From assembly GCA_905211505.1 (NCBI GenBank), contig CAJMAX010000009.1:1-29104 (forward strand): a DNA stretch of 29,104 nt, read 5' to 3'. The notes beneath the pieces were generated by a model. The model made no database searches and was not told the DNA's origin. It saw only the letters and a program-made list of their open reading frames with translations. The position numbers and the translations under genes are program-made. Positions 1-7,139 of this stretch are shown piece by piece; positions within the stretch are counted from its first letter, which is position 1, and each line of letters starts with the position of its first letter. This DNA is from an uncultured bacterium (lineage in GTDB: Bacteria; Cyanobacteriota; Vampirovibrionia; Gastranaerophilales; Gastranaerophilaceae).

Positions 1-989
1 TTTACTGCATCCATCTCGGTAGATATCGCGTTCTCTTCTGTGTCTAATTGTTTTAGTTTAAGTTCTAAGTCTTTATCTTGAACTTGAACTACTTCTATTT
101 TTGAATTTATCTCCTGTATTGCCTGTTCATACTGTGCCTTATTGTAGTTATACTGATTCATTGCATCATTATACGCATTATCGTCAGTTGTTGTAGTTGT
201 TGTAAGATTATATTCTGTGCCAATAGGATTACCATTGTCATCATATTTAATATTACCATCAGTATCTGTTTCATATATGAATAAACTCATATAACGACCA
301 CTGCTATCTTGCTCTACACGAGCCAAAGCATTTTTTACTTCGCGAGTTTCTGTAGTTTGTCCATATACATATGATTTAATATTTGTTAAAGATGCACCGG
401 TTTTATCACTATATTCTGCATCTTCTATCTGACGTTTATTGTAGAATACAGGTTCGTAAGTATTTGTTTTTGTATTCAATTGATAACGCACAAACCAATC
501 TGATTCTTTGTATTTATCTTGAAGCATACCTAGATATTGTTTTTCAAGAGCCAACGCAGCTTCTTTTTCTTTAGGAGTCAATGTAGATAAATACGGATCA
601 TTTGCAACATCTGCACCTAAATCTCTTAACTTAGTTGCACCAATATAGTAATCATTATCCTGCTTTGTAACTATTACAGTACCGTTAGATACTACAGATT
701 CTGTTTCAGTTGATTGTGTATAATTCAAAATATAATAGCCATTTTTTTGAGCGATTAGAGAATTTATCACATTTTTATCTGAACCATCAGTAAATGAATA
801 AGTGGTTTTTGTATAATCCTGAGTTGAAGGAGGTGTTGGAACTGTCATGTTTGTCAAACTGTTATAGTAATTAGCTGTTTGATTTGACAGTGTAGTTCTT
901 TGTTGGTTAATTTGTTGACCTTCAAACTCTACATTTGATTTTCTTGCTGTCAAGCTTAAGAATCTTGCTTGAGATGCTGCCATACTCAT
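1..989 (-). CDS. Unrecognised Cys-free, coiled-coil-flanked protein (C-terminus cut by window edge)
   Basis: I do not recognise a characterised family. The frame is open from the ATG at 989 (AAGGAAAG ribosome site just upstream) to base 1, giving about 329 codons with no stop; the C-terminus lies outside. Seen directly: the N-terminus MSMAASQARFLSLTARK leads into a Gln/Asn-rich helical stretch to about residue 45. A Thr/Tyr/Asn-rich middle follows, with a TDTDGNIKYDDNGNP-type Asp/Gly turn near residues 240-255. The end is a predicted helical, heptad-like segment (about 275-329) rich in Gln, Lys, Leu and Glu. There is no cysteine, one Trp, no signal peptide and no membrane segment. Helical ends, a variable polar middle and no Cys resemble axial proteins such as flagellin or hook-associated proteins, but I see no diagnostic flagellar motif. 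I recall proteins with this MAASQARFL-like start in gut Melainabacteria. Function unknown. Confidence 0.8.
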   Translation of the reverse strand, partial: MSMAASQARFLSLTARKSNVEFEGQQINQQRTTLSNQTANYYNSLTNMTVPTPPSTQDYTKTTYSFTDGSDKNVINSLIAQKNGYYILNYTQSTETESVVSNGTVIVTKQDNDYYIGATKLRDLGADVANDPYLSTLTPKEKEAALALEKQYLGMLQDKYKESDWFVRYQLNTKTNTYEPVFYNKRQIEDAEYSDKTGASLTNIKSYVYGQTTETREVKNALARVEQDSSGRYMSLFIYETDTDGNIKYDDNGNPIGTEYNLTTTTTTDDNAYNDAMNQYNYNKAQYEQAIQEINSKIEVVQVQDKDLELKLKQLDTEENAISTEMDAV

Positions 990-1062
990 GACGTTCTTTC
1001 CTTTCTTGTTGTTTTCCTTAATTTTATTATCGGCATCAATTTCAAAATTCTTTAAAAATTAA

Positions 1063-1096
1063 AGAGCTAATATTAACATAAGTTAACATTAGCTCT
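1063..1096 (-). terminator. Rho-independent terminator after waaA
   Basis: Arms 1063-1077 and 1082-1096 are complementary over 15 positions around an ATAA loop. The single irregular pair is A/C on the plus strand but G-U on the minus strand, so the hairpin fits minus-strand RNA. It is followed in that direction by a TTAATTTTT tract. It lies between the waaA stop and the gene starting at 989. Confidence 0.75.
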
Positions 1097-1214
1097 CCTT
1101 ACAAACAAGAACACAACACTCTTGCTACGCCCAACAATAAAATATCAATAGCAAAACAAGCTTACTAAATATATACACTTATACACATAGCCGTAAATTT
1201 CAGAATTTAAAATT

Positions 1215-2516
1215 TTATAAAACAGCTTTTAACTCTTTTATAACAACATCTAAGGCGCCCTGCTGATCTTTAAAAACAAATTCACAATCTGTACATGCCC
1301 TATTATAAAATTCTTTATCCGCTAAAAGACGCTCAACATATTCTGACAACTCTTTAGGAGTCTTGACAATTTTACCGGCATTAGTCCTGGATAATAACCA
1401 GTAAATATCTCTAAAATTATGAATTGAAGGCCCTGTTATCGCAGGTTTTCCATATACAGTAGCTTCTAAAGGATTATGCCCGCCAGTTTTATTAAAACTA
1501 CCGCCAATAAACGCAAACTCACATAAAGAATACATTTTACTTAATTCACCCATTGTATCTAAAAGAATAATATCCTTAGATTTAAATGAATCATTTTTAG
1601 ATCGAAAACCATAATTTAAATTCATTGAATCTAAAAGTTCAATAATTTTAGGAAGACGACTTGTATGACGTGGGGCAAGAAGCAGCTTTATATCAGAATA
1701 TTTTGAGAGCTTTTCCTTAAACACAGAAAGCACAATTTCATCTTCACCTTTATGAGTACTTCCTGCGATGATTACCCTATAACCAGCCTGTCCAATATCA
1801 AATGTATCTTCAGATTTTTTTACATCAAATTTCAAATTCTTCATAACAAAAGTTTTATCTTCGGGAGCACCTATAGACACAAGTTTATTTCTATCAATAT
1901 CACTTTGAGTAAGAATTTTAGTATACTTAGACAAAACCATTTTAAAAAAGTGTTTAAACATTCTGTATAACGAATATGTAGAATCAGACATCCTGCCATT
2001 TATACAGTACAATTTAATACAATTATTTTTACAAAAAAACGAAAACACAGGCCATAATTCAGTTTCTGCAATTAATACAACAGCAGGGTTGATTTTTTTC
2101 AAAAATGAATCAACACAGTAAGGAATATCAAAAGGGAAATAAGTAATAAAATCGGCCACTTCTGAAAACTTTTTAATTGCTATTTCCTGACCGGTTTTCG
2201 TACCGGTTGTAACCACAATTTTATAATCAGGAAATTCTTCTTTAGTTTTCTTTATCAAATTTTCAAGAGCTATAACTTCACCGACAGAAACGCCATGATA
2301 CATTATAACCTTATCACCTAGCTCCGGATTTTTAAAAAATCCAAGTTTTTCTTTCCATCCATATAAAAACTTACCGTTAAATACACGAACAATATAGTAA
2401 AACGGTAAAAGAATAATAAATACGATAGTTGAAACAAGTCCATATAGAAATAATTCACTGAACATTGAAACTATAATTAAAACTAATAATATTAAAATAA
2501 TTGAATATGTCACCAT
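1215..2516 (-). CDS. waaA: 3-deoxy-D-manno-octulosonic acid (Kdo) transferase
   Basis: Transfers Kdo from CMP-Kdo to lipid A precursor at the inner face of the cytoplasmic membrane, an essential step of the LPS inner core. The protein aligns by eye along the whole E. coli enzyme: hydrophobic N-terminal anchor, WKEKLGFF, the HGVSVGEV glycine/glutamate segment, TTGTKTGQEIA, AETELWPVF, NGRMSD, LKFDV, AGSTHKGEDE, LAPRHTSRL, DTMGELSKMY, FIGGSFNKTGGHNPLEA and a final QGAL. The start is uncertain. An upstream TTG at 2564 lies ahead of the likely -10. ATG 2516 directly follows the TATAAT by seven bases and would be leaderless. ATG 2465 gives the length closest to E. coli WaaA. None has a Shine-Dalgarno site. 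It is transcribed divergently from folK and ends at the hairpin at 1063-1096. Identification is firm. Confidence 0.93.
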   Translation of the reverse strand: MVTYSIILILLVLIIVSMFSELFLYGLVSTIVFIILLPFYYIVRVFNGKFLYGWKEKLGFFKNPELGDKVIMYHGVSVGEVIALENLIKKTKEEFPDYKIVVTTGTKTGQEIAIKKFSEVADFITYFPFDIPYCVDSFLKKINPAVVLIAETELWPVFSFFCKNNCIKLYCINGRMSDSTYSLYRMFKHFFKMVLSKYTKILTQSDIDRNKLVSIGAPEDKTFVMKNLKFDVKKSEDTFDIGQAGYRVIIAGSTHKGEDEIVLSVFKEKLSKYSDIKLLLAPRHTSRLPKIIELLDSMNLNYGFRSKNDSFKSKDIILLDTMGELSKMYSLCEFAFIGGSFNKTGGHNPLEATVYGKPAITGPSIHNFRDIYWLLSRTNAGKIVKTPKELSEYVERLLADKEFYNRACTDCEFVFKDQQGALDVVIKELKAVL

Positions 2517-2523
2517 AACAAAA

Positions 2524-2552
2524 ATTATACAACAAATAGTAAAACATGTTGA
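2524..2552 (-). promoter_or_regulatory. Probable waaA promoter
   Basis: Minus strand TCAACA (2552-2547), a 17-base spacer and a perfect TATAAT (2529-2524). The -35 shares bases with the divergent folK -35, so the two promoters are back to back. The predicted start is near 2517, next to the ATG at 2516. Confidence 0.55.
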
Positions 2553-2577
2553 CAATATAAACAAAAATTTATAAAAT
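2549..2577 (+). promoter_or_regulatory. folK promoter, near consensus
   Basis: TTGACA (2549-2554), exactly 17 bases, then TAAAAT (2572-2577). Only six bases separate the -10 from the folK ATG, so the expected transcription start is at or within about two bases of the start codon. Confidence 0.75.
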
Positions 2578-2583
2578 TTAGTT

Positions 2584-3090
2584 ATGGCAATTGTATACTT
2601 AAGTTTAGGTTCAAATAAGGGTGACAGAATAGGATATGTTCAACAAGCAGCAAGTTTACTTGGTGCAGATGAGGGTATAACTATAGTTCGGACATCTGCG
2701 TTTTATGAAACAGAGCCTTGGAATATGAATACTCAAACCTGGTTTGTAAATGCAGTTGTAGAAATCAAAACTAAATACACACCAAATGAACTTTTAAATA
2801 TTTGTCAAAAAATAGAAAAACAACTTGGCAGAACAGATAAAGAAACTAAGGAATATCTGGACAGAACCATAGATATTGATATACTTTTTTACAACAAAGA
2901 CATTATTAATGAAGAAAATTTAACAATCCCTCATAAATATGTTCACTTGAGAGCTTTTACTCTAGTTCCTATGTTAGAGTTAAATGCCGACTTTATCCAC
3001 CCGATTCTACACAAGAGCATAGTTGAAATGCATAATGACTTAGAAAACCCTGAAATGGTATTTTTATATGGTACAAGAGTCGATTTCTAA
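2584..3090 (+). CDS. folK: 2-amino-4-hydroxy-6-hydroxymethyldihydropteridine pyrophosphokinase (HPPK)
   Basis: Cytosolic enzyme that transfers pyrophosphate from ATP to 6-hydroxymethyl-dihydropterin in folate synthesis. The 168 residues are close to the E. coli length (159). Visible HPPK marks are LSLGSNKGDR at residues 5-14, FYETEPW near 39, FVNAVVEI, and the magnesium/ATP signature LDRTIDIDIL near 92-101, followed by IPHKYVHLRAF. No folP or folB lies next to it; the neighbour is a flavoprotein whose start overlaps the folK end by 23 bases. The ATG at 2584 is the only sensible start, because an in-frame stop (2572-2574) lies inside the -10 and the GSN motif follows at once. No Shine-Dalgarno sequence precedes it, which suggests a leaderless message. 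Confidence 0.95.
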   Translation: MAIVYLSLGSNKGDRIGYVQQAASLLGADEGITIVRTSAFYETEPWNMNTQTWFVNAVVEIKTKYTPNELLNICQKIEKQLGRTDKETKEYLDRTIDIDILFYNKDIINEENLTIPHKYVHLRAFTLVPMLELNADFIHPILHKSIVEMHNDLENPEMVFLYGTRVDF

Positions 3091-4201
3091 TAAAACAATT
3101 GCTATTGTTGGAGCAGGACCGGCAGGGTGCATCTGCGCAAAATTTTTAATTGATGCAGGATATGATGTCTCAATATTTGATAAAGGAAAATTTTTACAAA
3201 CAATCTTACCTACCGGTGGCGGAAGATGCAATTTGACTCATGCTCAATATGACTTTAAAGAACTTGCAAAAAATTATCCGCGAGGAGAAAAATTTTTATA
3301 CTCGGTATTTTCAAAATTTGGAGTATGCGAAACTTTAGAATTTTTCAAAACTATTGATATAGAAACATATACACAAGATGATAACAGAATATTCCCTACT
3401 TCTAATTCGGCAAAAGAAGTTCGAGCAAAACTCTTAAAATCTATATCAAAAACCACCTTTATTAATGAAAAAGTAACAGATTTAAAACAAATATCTAACG
3501 GATTTAAAATTTCAACCAACAAAAGTACGTACGCCTTTGATAATGTAGTAGTTGCTATTGGCGGACACTCATCATTTGAGCTTATTTCAAAACTGGGAAT
3601 AGACATCAACCCTCCAACTCAATCACTGGTAGGGCTAACTACCAAAGAAGATTTTTCAAGCATTGCAGGGGTTTCAATTAATAATATATTGTTCACACAT
3701 AAAGGGGTATCAGGACCGGAAATATATAAAATATCCTCACTTAATGCAAGAAAACAATTTCCGTACAAACTATCTTTCTGTTTTGCAAAATGTGACAATA
3801 TGCAAGATGAATTAAATTCTAATCCTCACAAAGAAATTAAGAATTTGCTTGGACAATTTGTTCCAAAAGCACTGGCAATATGGATATTGAATACCTTAAA
3901 AATACCTCATGATACTCAATGTCACCAAATAAACGGCAAAACCAGAGATAAAATCATAAATAGATTGGAAAATTTTGAAGTTACAATAACTGGAAAAGTT
4001 CCCGATGGAGAAGTTGTAACCTGCGGTGGCGTAAATTTAAAAGAAGTTAATCCAAAAACATTGGAATCTAAAAAATACTCCGGATTATATTTTTGCGGAG
4101 AAGTTCTGGATATTGACGGATTTTGTGGCGGATTTAACCTTCAAAATTGCTGGTCAACAGGGTATATTGCAAGCCTGGGAATAATCAATTCGTTAAAGTA
4201 A
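3068..4201 (+). CDS. BaiN/RdsA (YhiN)-family NAD(P)/FAD-dependent oxidoreductase
   Basis: A 377-residue flavoprotein of the HI0933/YhiN group (about 400 aa is usual). It starts with a Rossmann dinucleotide fold (IAIVGAGPAGCICAKFL, residues 11-27), followed by LPTGGGRCNLTH, the family hallmark near 50-61. It ends with the second FAD-contact motif, LYFCGEVLDIDGFCGGFNLQN near 340-360, and an STGYIAS helix. The substrate of most members is uncertain: E. coli RdsA and the bile-acid enzyme BaiN are assigned relatives, and this sequence does not say which reaction applies. The start overlaps folK by 23 bases; no alternative ATG/GTG/TTG precedes the Rossmann motif, so translational coupling to folK is likely. 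Its last 17 bases overlap the convergent XRE gene. Confidence 0.88.
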   Translation: MVQESISNKTIAIVGAGPAGCICAKFLIDAGYDVSIFDKGKFLQTILPTGGGRCNLTHAQYDFKELAKNYPRGEKFLYSVFSKFGVCETLEFFKTIDIETYTQDDNRIFPTSNSAKEVRAKLLKSISKTTFINEKVTDLKQISNGFKISTNKSTYAFDNVVVAIGGHSSFELISKLGIDINPPTQSLVGLTTKEDFSSIAGVSINNILFTHKGVSGPEIYKISSLNARKQFPYKLSFCFAKCDNMQDELNSNPHKEIKNLLGQFVPKALAIWILNTLKIPHDTQCHQINGKTRDKIINRLENFEVTITGKVPDGEVVTCGGVNLKEVNPKTLESKKYSGLYFCGEVLDIDGFCGGFNLQNCWSTGYIASLGIINSLK

Positions 4202-4457
4202 AATTATCACTCAAAGCTTCTTCAAGCTCAATAATGATTACTGACAACGGAATATCAAGAGCTTCTGCAACTCTCCACAACGTAGATAACTGAGGATCTT
4301 TTATAGATTTTTCCAAATCAGCCCACATAGATTTTGTCATTCCGATTTCATCTGAAATAAGACTTATTGACTTATTTTTATCAATACGATGCTTTTTAAT
4401 AATACACGAGAGAACTTTCTGCATTAGTATTTTATTTTTCATATACGTGTCTTGCAT
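4185..4457 (-). CDS. XRE/Cro-type helix-turn-helix regulator
   Basis: A small 90-residue DNA-binding protein consisting of essentially one HTH_3 domain. The helix-turn-helix is visible as SLISDEIGMTKSMWADLEKS (about residues 32-51), followed by LSTLWRVAEALDIPLSVII, the usual closing helices. There is no sensor or effector domain. It is divergent from the prepilin-like gene at 4517, with repeated GTGCTAA motifs between them, so control of that gene and of itself is a reasonable inference. Starts at 4457, 4442 and 4424 are all possible and none has a ribosome site. ATG 4457 sits seven bases after a TAATAT on the minus strand, so a leaderless start is possible. Its 3' end overlaps the convergent flavoprotein gene by 17 bases. 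Confidence 0.83.
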   Translation of the reverse strand: MQDTYMKNKILMQKVLSCIIKKHRIDKNKSISLISDEIGMTKSMWADLEKSIKDPQLSTLWRVAEALDIPLSVIIIELEEALSDNFTLTN

Positions 4458-4463
4458 AAAATC

Positions 4464-4506
4464 AATATTAGTGCTAAACTAAAGAACGCATGTGCTAATA
4501 TTAGAA
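4464..4506. promoter_or_regulatory. Operator-like repeats in the XRE/prepilin divergent region
   Basis: GTGCTAA occurs at 4471-4477 and 4492-4498, 21 bases apart (two helical turns). Each copy is associated with AATATTAG-type sequence: before the first copy (4464 on) and after the second, where the palindrome CTAATATTAG lies. TAATAT on each strand could act as a -10 for the flanking gene, so the repeats would overlap both promoters. No good -35 is visible on either side. Confidence 0.4.
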
Positions 4507-4516
4507 CGGGGGTTAT

Positions 4517-5179
4517 ATGAAAGTATATAAAGGTTTTACTCTTACTGAAATATTAATAACACTAGGAATTATCGGAATAATATCTGCAATATCTATCCCT
4601 GCACTACTACAAAAAAACTATGAAAAACGAACGATTGTAAAACTCCGCCAGACACAATCAATTTTAACTCAAGCCATCAAAATGGCAGAAGAATACGGTG
4701 AAATTGAAGGCTGGGATTTAAAATGGCATAATAAAGATTCTATAATAAATGTCGCGAGCAAATTAAAACACTTTTTAAAAATAGCAGTAGATTGCGGCAC
4801 TAATGATGAAAAAAATTTATGCATACCTGCTAAGGAATATAAACATCTTTCCGGCAGCATAGATGATCCATCTAAGTTTTACAGAACATCATCATATTAT
4901 TACAAAATGAAGTTATTAAACGGGACCTCATTATGGTTTTACATACCAGAACCACAATTTGGAACTTTATTATGGTTTTACGTAGATACGAATGGAAAAT
5001 CTTTGCCCAACACAATAGGTAAAGACTTATTCCTGTTCTCATATTATAATAATGCACTATATCCGGAAGGAAGCCCTCTGACACCATATTCCAACAGATG
5101 TAACAAAGAATCAGCTTGGGGATGCGCTTATTACGCCTTACTAAATAACAACATGAATTACTTACGAACTATCAAATAA
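4517..5179 (+). CDS. Type IV prepilin-like / pseudopilin protein with N-methylation motif
   Basis: The class III leader MKVYKG is followed by FTLTEILITLGIIGII, the prepilin peptidase cleavage and N-methylation motif with Glu at mature position 5. A hydrophobic alpha-1 helix runs to about residue 30. The 220-residue protein then has a globular domain with four cysteines in two close pairs (near 94/102 and 195/202), suggesting disulfides. A segment YVDTNGKSLPNTIGKDLFLF (about 155-174) resembles the DxNGxxxPNxxGxD turn common in pilin-like proteins of Gastranaerophilales. The product should be inserted in the inner membrane, cut by a PilD-type peptidase and built into a pilus or secretion pseudopilus. 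The start has a GGGGG-containing site. No assembly genes are adjacent. The protein's exact role (major pilin, minor pilin or adhesin) cannot be told. Confidence 0.87.
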   Translation: MKVYKGFTLTEILITLGIIGIISAISIPALLQKNYEKRTIVKLRQTQSILTQAIKMAEEYGEIEGWDLKWHNKDSIINVASKLKHFLKIAVDCGTNDEKNLCIPAKEYKHLSGSIDDPSKFYRTSSYYYKMKLLNGTSLWFYIPEPQFGTLLWFYVDTNGKSLPNTIGKDLFLFSYYNNALYPEGSPLTPYSNRCNKESAWGCAYYALLNNNMNYLRTIK

Positions 5180-5195
5180 TATCTTTTCTATTTTA

Positions 5196-5204
5196 TGTTA
5201 TAAT
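5196..5204 (+). promoter_or_regulatory. Extended -10 promoter for thrS
   Basis: TGTTATAAT (TGn then a perfect TATAAT) at 5196-5204, with no recognisable -35. The predicted start near 5211 gives a leader of about 116 bases before thrS. Confidence 0.5.
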
Positions 5205-5210
5205 CATATA

Positions 5211-5326
5211 GTTATTAGTTAGAGGGGCCCACCTCGGGGGTAAATTATTCTTTCAAGTGTTTTTGACTGATACGGAAATTTTCCGAAAAAGTTTACCATT
5301 CCTTAAAAGGGCAGAAAGAAGAAAAT
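5211..5326 (+). promoter_or_regulatory. Structured thrS leader of unknown type
   Basis: This untranslated stretch holds a GC-rich island at 5222-5240, unusual in this AT-rich window, with a GAGG/CCTC hairpin (5222-5225 with 5232-5235). It also has a tight CGGAA/TTCCG hairpin (5273-5285), enclosed by a possible GGTAAA (5239-5244) with TTTACC (5292-5297) pairing. I see no T-box sequence and no terminator, so regulation at translation (as known for E. coli thrS) is more plausible than attenuation. That is inference. Confidence 0.35.
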
Positions 5327-7120
5327 ATGGAAAAGAACAACGAAACTTTGAGTATTTTAAGACACTCAACTTCACACATCATGGCACAAGCAGTACAAAG
5401 CCTGTTCCCATCTGCAAAGTTAGCAATAGGACCGGCCACCGCTGACGGTTTTTATTACGATTTTGACTTAACAGACGGTCATGCCTTCACTGAAGAAGAT
5501 CTTGCAAAAATCGAAGAAAAAATGAAAGAAATTGTTAAACAAAATCTAACTTTTGAAAAATATGTAATCCCTGATGTTGACGCTCAAATCGAAGAATTCA
5601 AAAAAGAAGGTGAAATCTACAAAGCTGAATTACTAGAAGAACATAAAAATGACAATCCGACTTTGTACATCACAAAAGACAAAGATGGAAACGCTTTATT
5701 TAACGATCTTTGTGCAGGGCCTCACCTACCAAATACATCATATATCAAAGCTAATGCCATTAAACTTTTGAAGGTTGCAGGAGCTTACTGGCGCGGTAAC
5801 GAAAAAAATAAAATGCTTCAAAGAATTTATGCAACAGCATATTGGAATAAAGAAGATTTACAAGCTTATTTAACATTCATTGAAGAAGCCGAAAAACGTG
5901 ATCATAGAAAACTTGGTACAAAACTTGATTTATTCTCAGTAAGAGAAGAAATCGGCGGAGGCTTGGTTTTATGGCACCCAAATCTTTATACAGTAAGAGA
6001 AGAAATTGAAAACTACTGGAGAAGTGAACACAGAAAAAGAGGTTATGTAATAGTACAAACTCCTCAAATTGCAAAATCAAAATTGTGGGAAATTTCAGGG
6101 CACATGGATCACTACAAAGAAAACATGTTCTTCGTCCAAAAAGACGAAGATTCTGATGAACAATTTGTTGTAAAACCAATGAACTGCCCATTCCACATTT
6201 TGATTTATCAGGCAAACAGACATTCTTACCGTTCTTTACCTTTAAGAATGGCTGAATTGGGTACTGTTTACCGTAAAGAAAAATCAGGAGCTTTATCTGG
6301 ATTAACAAGGGTTCAAGGCTTTACTCAAGATGATGCTCACATCTTCTGCACACCTGAACAGCTTGTTGATGAAATCAACAGAATCATTGATTTTGTAGCT
6401 GACACAATGGCTATATTTAACATGAAATTTGAAGTCGAATTATCAACAAGACCAGAAAGCTTTGTAGGTGAAATTGAAAACTGGGATAAAGCAGAAGCAG
6501 GCTTGAAAGAAGCTATGGAAAGACGCGGTATGCAATATGAAATCAATGAAGGCGACGGTGCGTTCTACGGACCAAAAATTGACTTCAAAATTAAAGATGC
6601 TATCGGCAGAACATGGCAATGTGCTACAATTCAGTTAGATTTCAATCTTCCTGCAAGATTTGATATCAAATATCAAGACAAAGACGGGCAATTGAAAACT
6701 CCATTGATGCTTCACAGAGTAATCTTTGGCTCGATGGAAAGATTCCACGGTATTTTAATTGAACACTACGCAGGAGCTTTCCCAACATGGCTTGCTCCAA
6801 CTCAAGTAAACATCGTTCCTATATCAAATGAAAAACACGTTGATTTCGCAGAACAAGTGTACAATAAAATGCGTGAAGCCGGAATTAGAGTAAATCTTGA
6901 TGATCGTTCTGAAAGTATGAACTACAAAATCAGAGAATCACTTCAAGATAAAAAAATCCCTTACGTATGCGTAATAGGTGATAAAGAAATCGAAGCAGAT
7001 TCAGTTGCAGTTCGCGCAAGAGGTATCGGTCAAATCGGCACATTTAAGATTGATGAATTTATCAACAAAGTTGAAGATGAAATTAAGACAAGAGCAAATG
7101 AATCATTTGCAAAACAATAA
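5327..7120 (+). CDS. thrS: Threonyl-tRNA synthetase lacking the N-terminal TGS domain
   Basis: Charges tRNA-Thr. At 597 residues it is shorter than the 642-residue E. coli enzyme because it begins directly at the N2 editing domain. The editing site is intact: RHSTSH gives the HxxxH pair (His13, His17), and DLCAGPH supplies Cys129 and His133. The class II core follows with KPMNCPFHILIYQ (zinc Cys), the motif 2 region RMAELGTVYRKEKSGALSGL, DDAHIF (zinc His), and motif 3 at LMLHRVIFGSMERF. The C-terminal anticodon-binding domain starts near PTWLAPTQVNIVPIS and contains VCVIGDKE. The ATG at 5327 is preceded by a purine-rich site (GCAGAAAGAAG), and the frame upstream encodes nothing resembling TGS. 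Transcription ends at the perfect hairpin 7140-7181. infC does not follow, unlike in E. coli. Confidence 0.96.
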   Translation: MEKNNETLSILRHSTSHIMAQAVQSLFPSAKLAIGPATADGFYYDFDLTDGHAFTEEDLAKIEEKMKEIVKQNLTFEKYVIPDVDAQIEEFKKEGEIYKAELLEEHKNDNPTLYITKDKDGNALFNDLCAGPHLPNTSYIKANAIKLLKVAGAYWRGNEKNKMLQRIYATAYWNKEDLQAYLTFIEEAEKRDHRKLGTKLDLFSVREEIGGGLVLWHPNLYTVREEIENYWRSEHRKRGYVIVQTPQIAKSKLWEISGHMDHYKENMFFVQKDEDSDEQFVVKPMNCPFHILIYQANRHSYRSLPLRMAELGTVYRKEKSGALSGLTRVQGFTQDDAHIFCTPEQLVDEINRIIDFVADTMAIFNMKFEVELSTRPESFVGEIENWDKAEAGLKEAMERRGMQYEINEGDGAFYGPKIDFKIKDAIGRTWQCATIQLDFNLPARFDIKYQDKDGQLKTPLMLHRVIFGSMERFHGILIEHYAGAFPTWLAPTQVNIVPISNEKHVDFAEQVYNKMREAGIRVNLDDRSESMNYKIRESLQDKKIPYVCVIGDKEIEADSVAVRARGIGQIGTFKIDEFINKVEDEIKTRANESFAKQ

Positions 7121-7139
7121 ATAAATGTACAGGATAAAC

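Noticed and set aside
1215..2564. waaA starting at the TTG 2564
   Set aside because: It lies upstream of the perfect TATAAT, uses a rare start codon, has no ribosome site and adds residues absent from the family.
3068..3090. Sequencing error or frameshift at the folK/flavoprotein overlap
   Set aside because: Both proteins have complete, family-like ends and starts; a 23-base overlap is compatible with coupled translation.
5211..5326. T-box riboswitch in the thrS leader
   Set aside because: No T-box core sequence, no terminator/antiterminator pair and the wrong lineage for the class.
5257..5445. 62-codon open frame overlapping the thrS start
   Set aside because: Different frame from thrS, covers its leader and first 40 codons, no ribosome site and no family resemblance; thrS itself explains the DNA.
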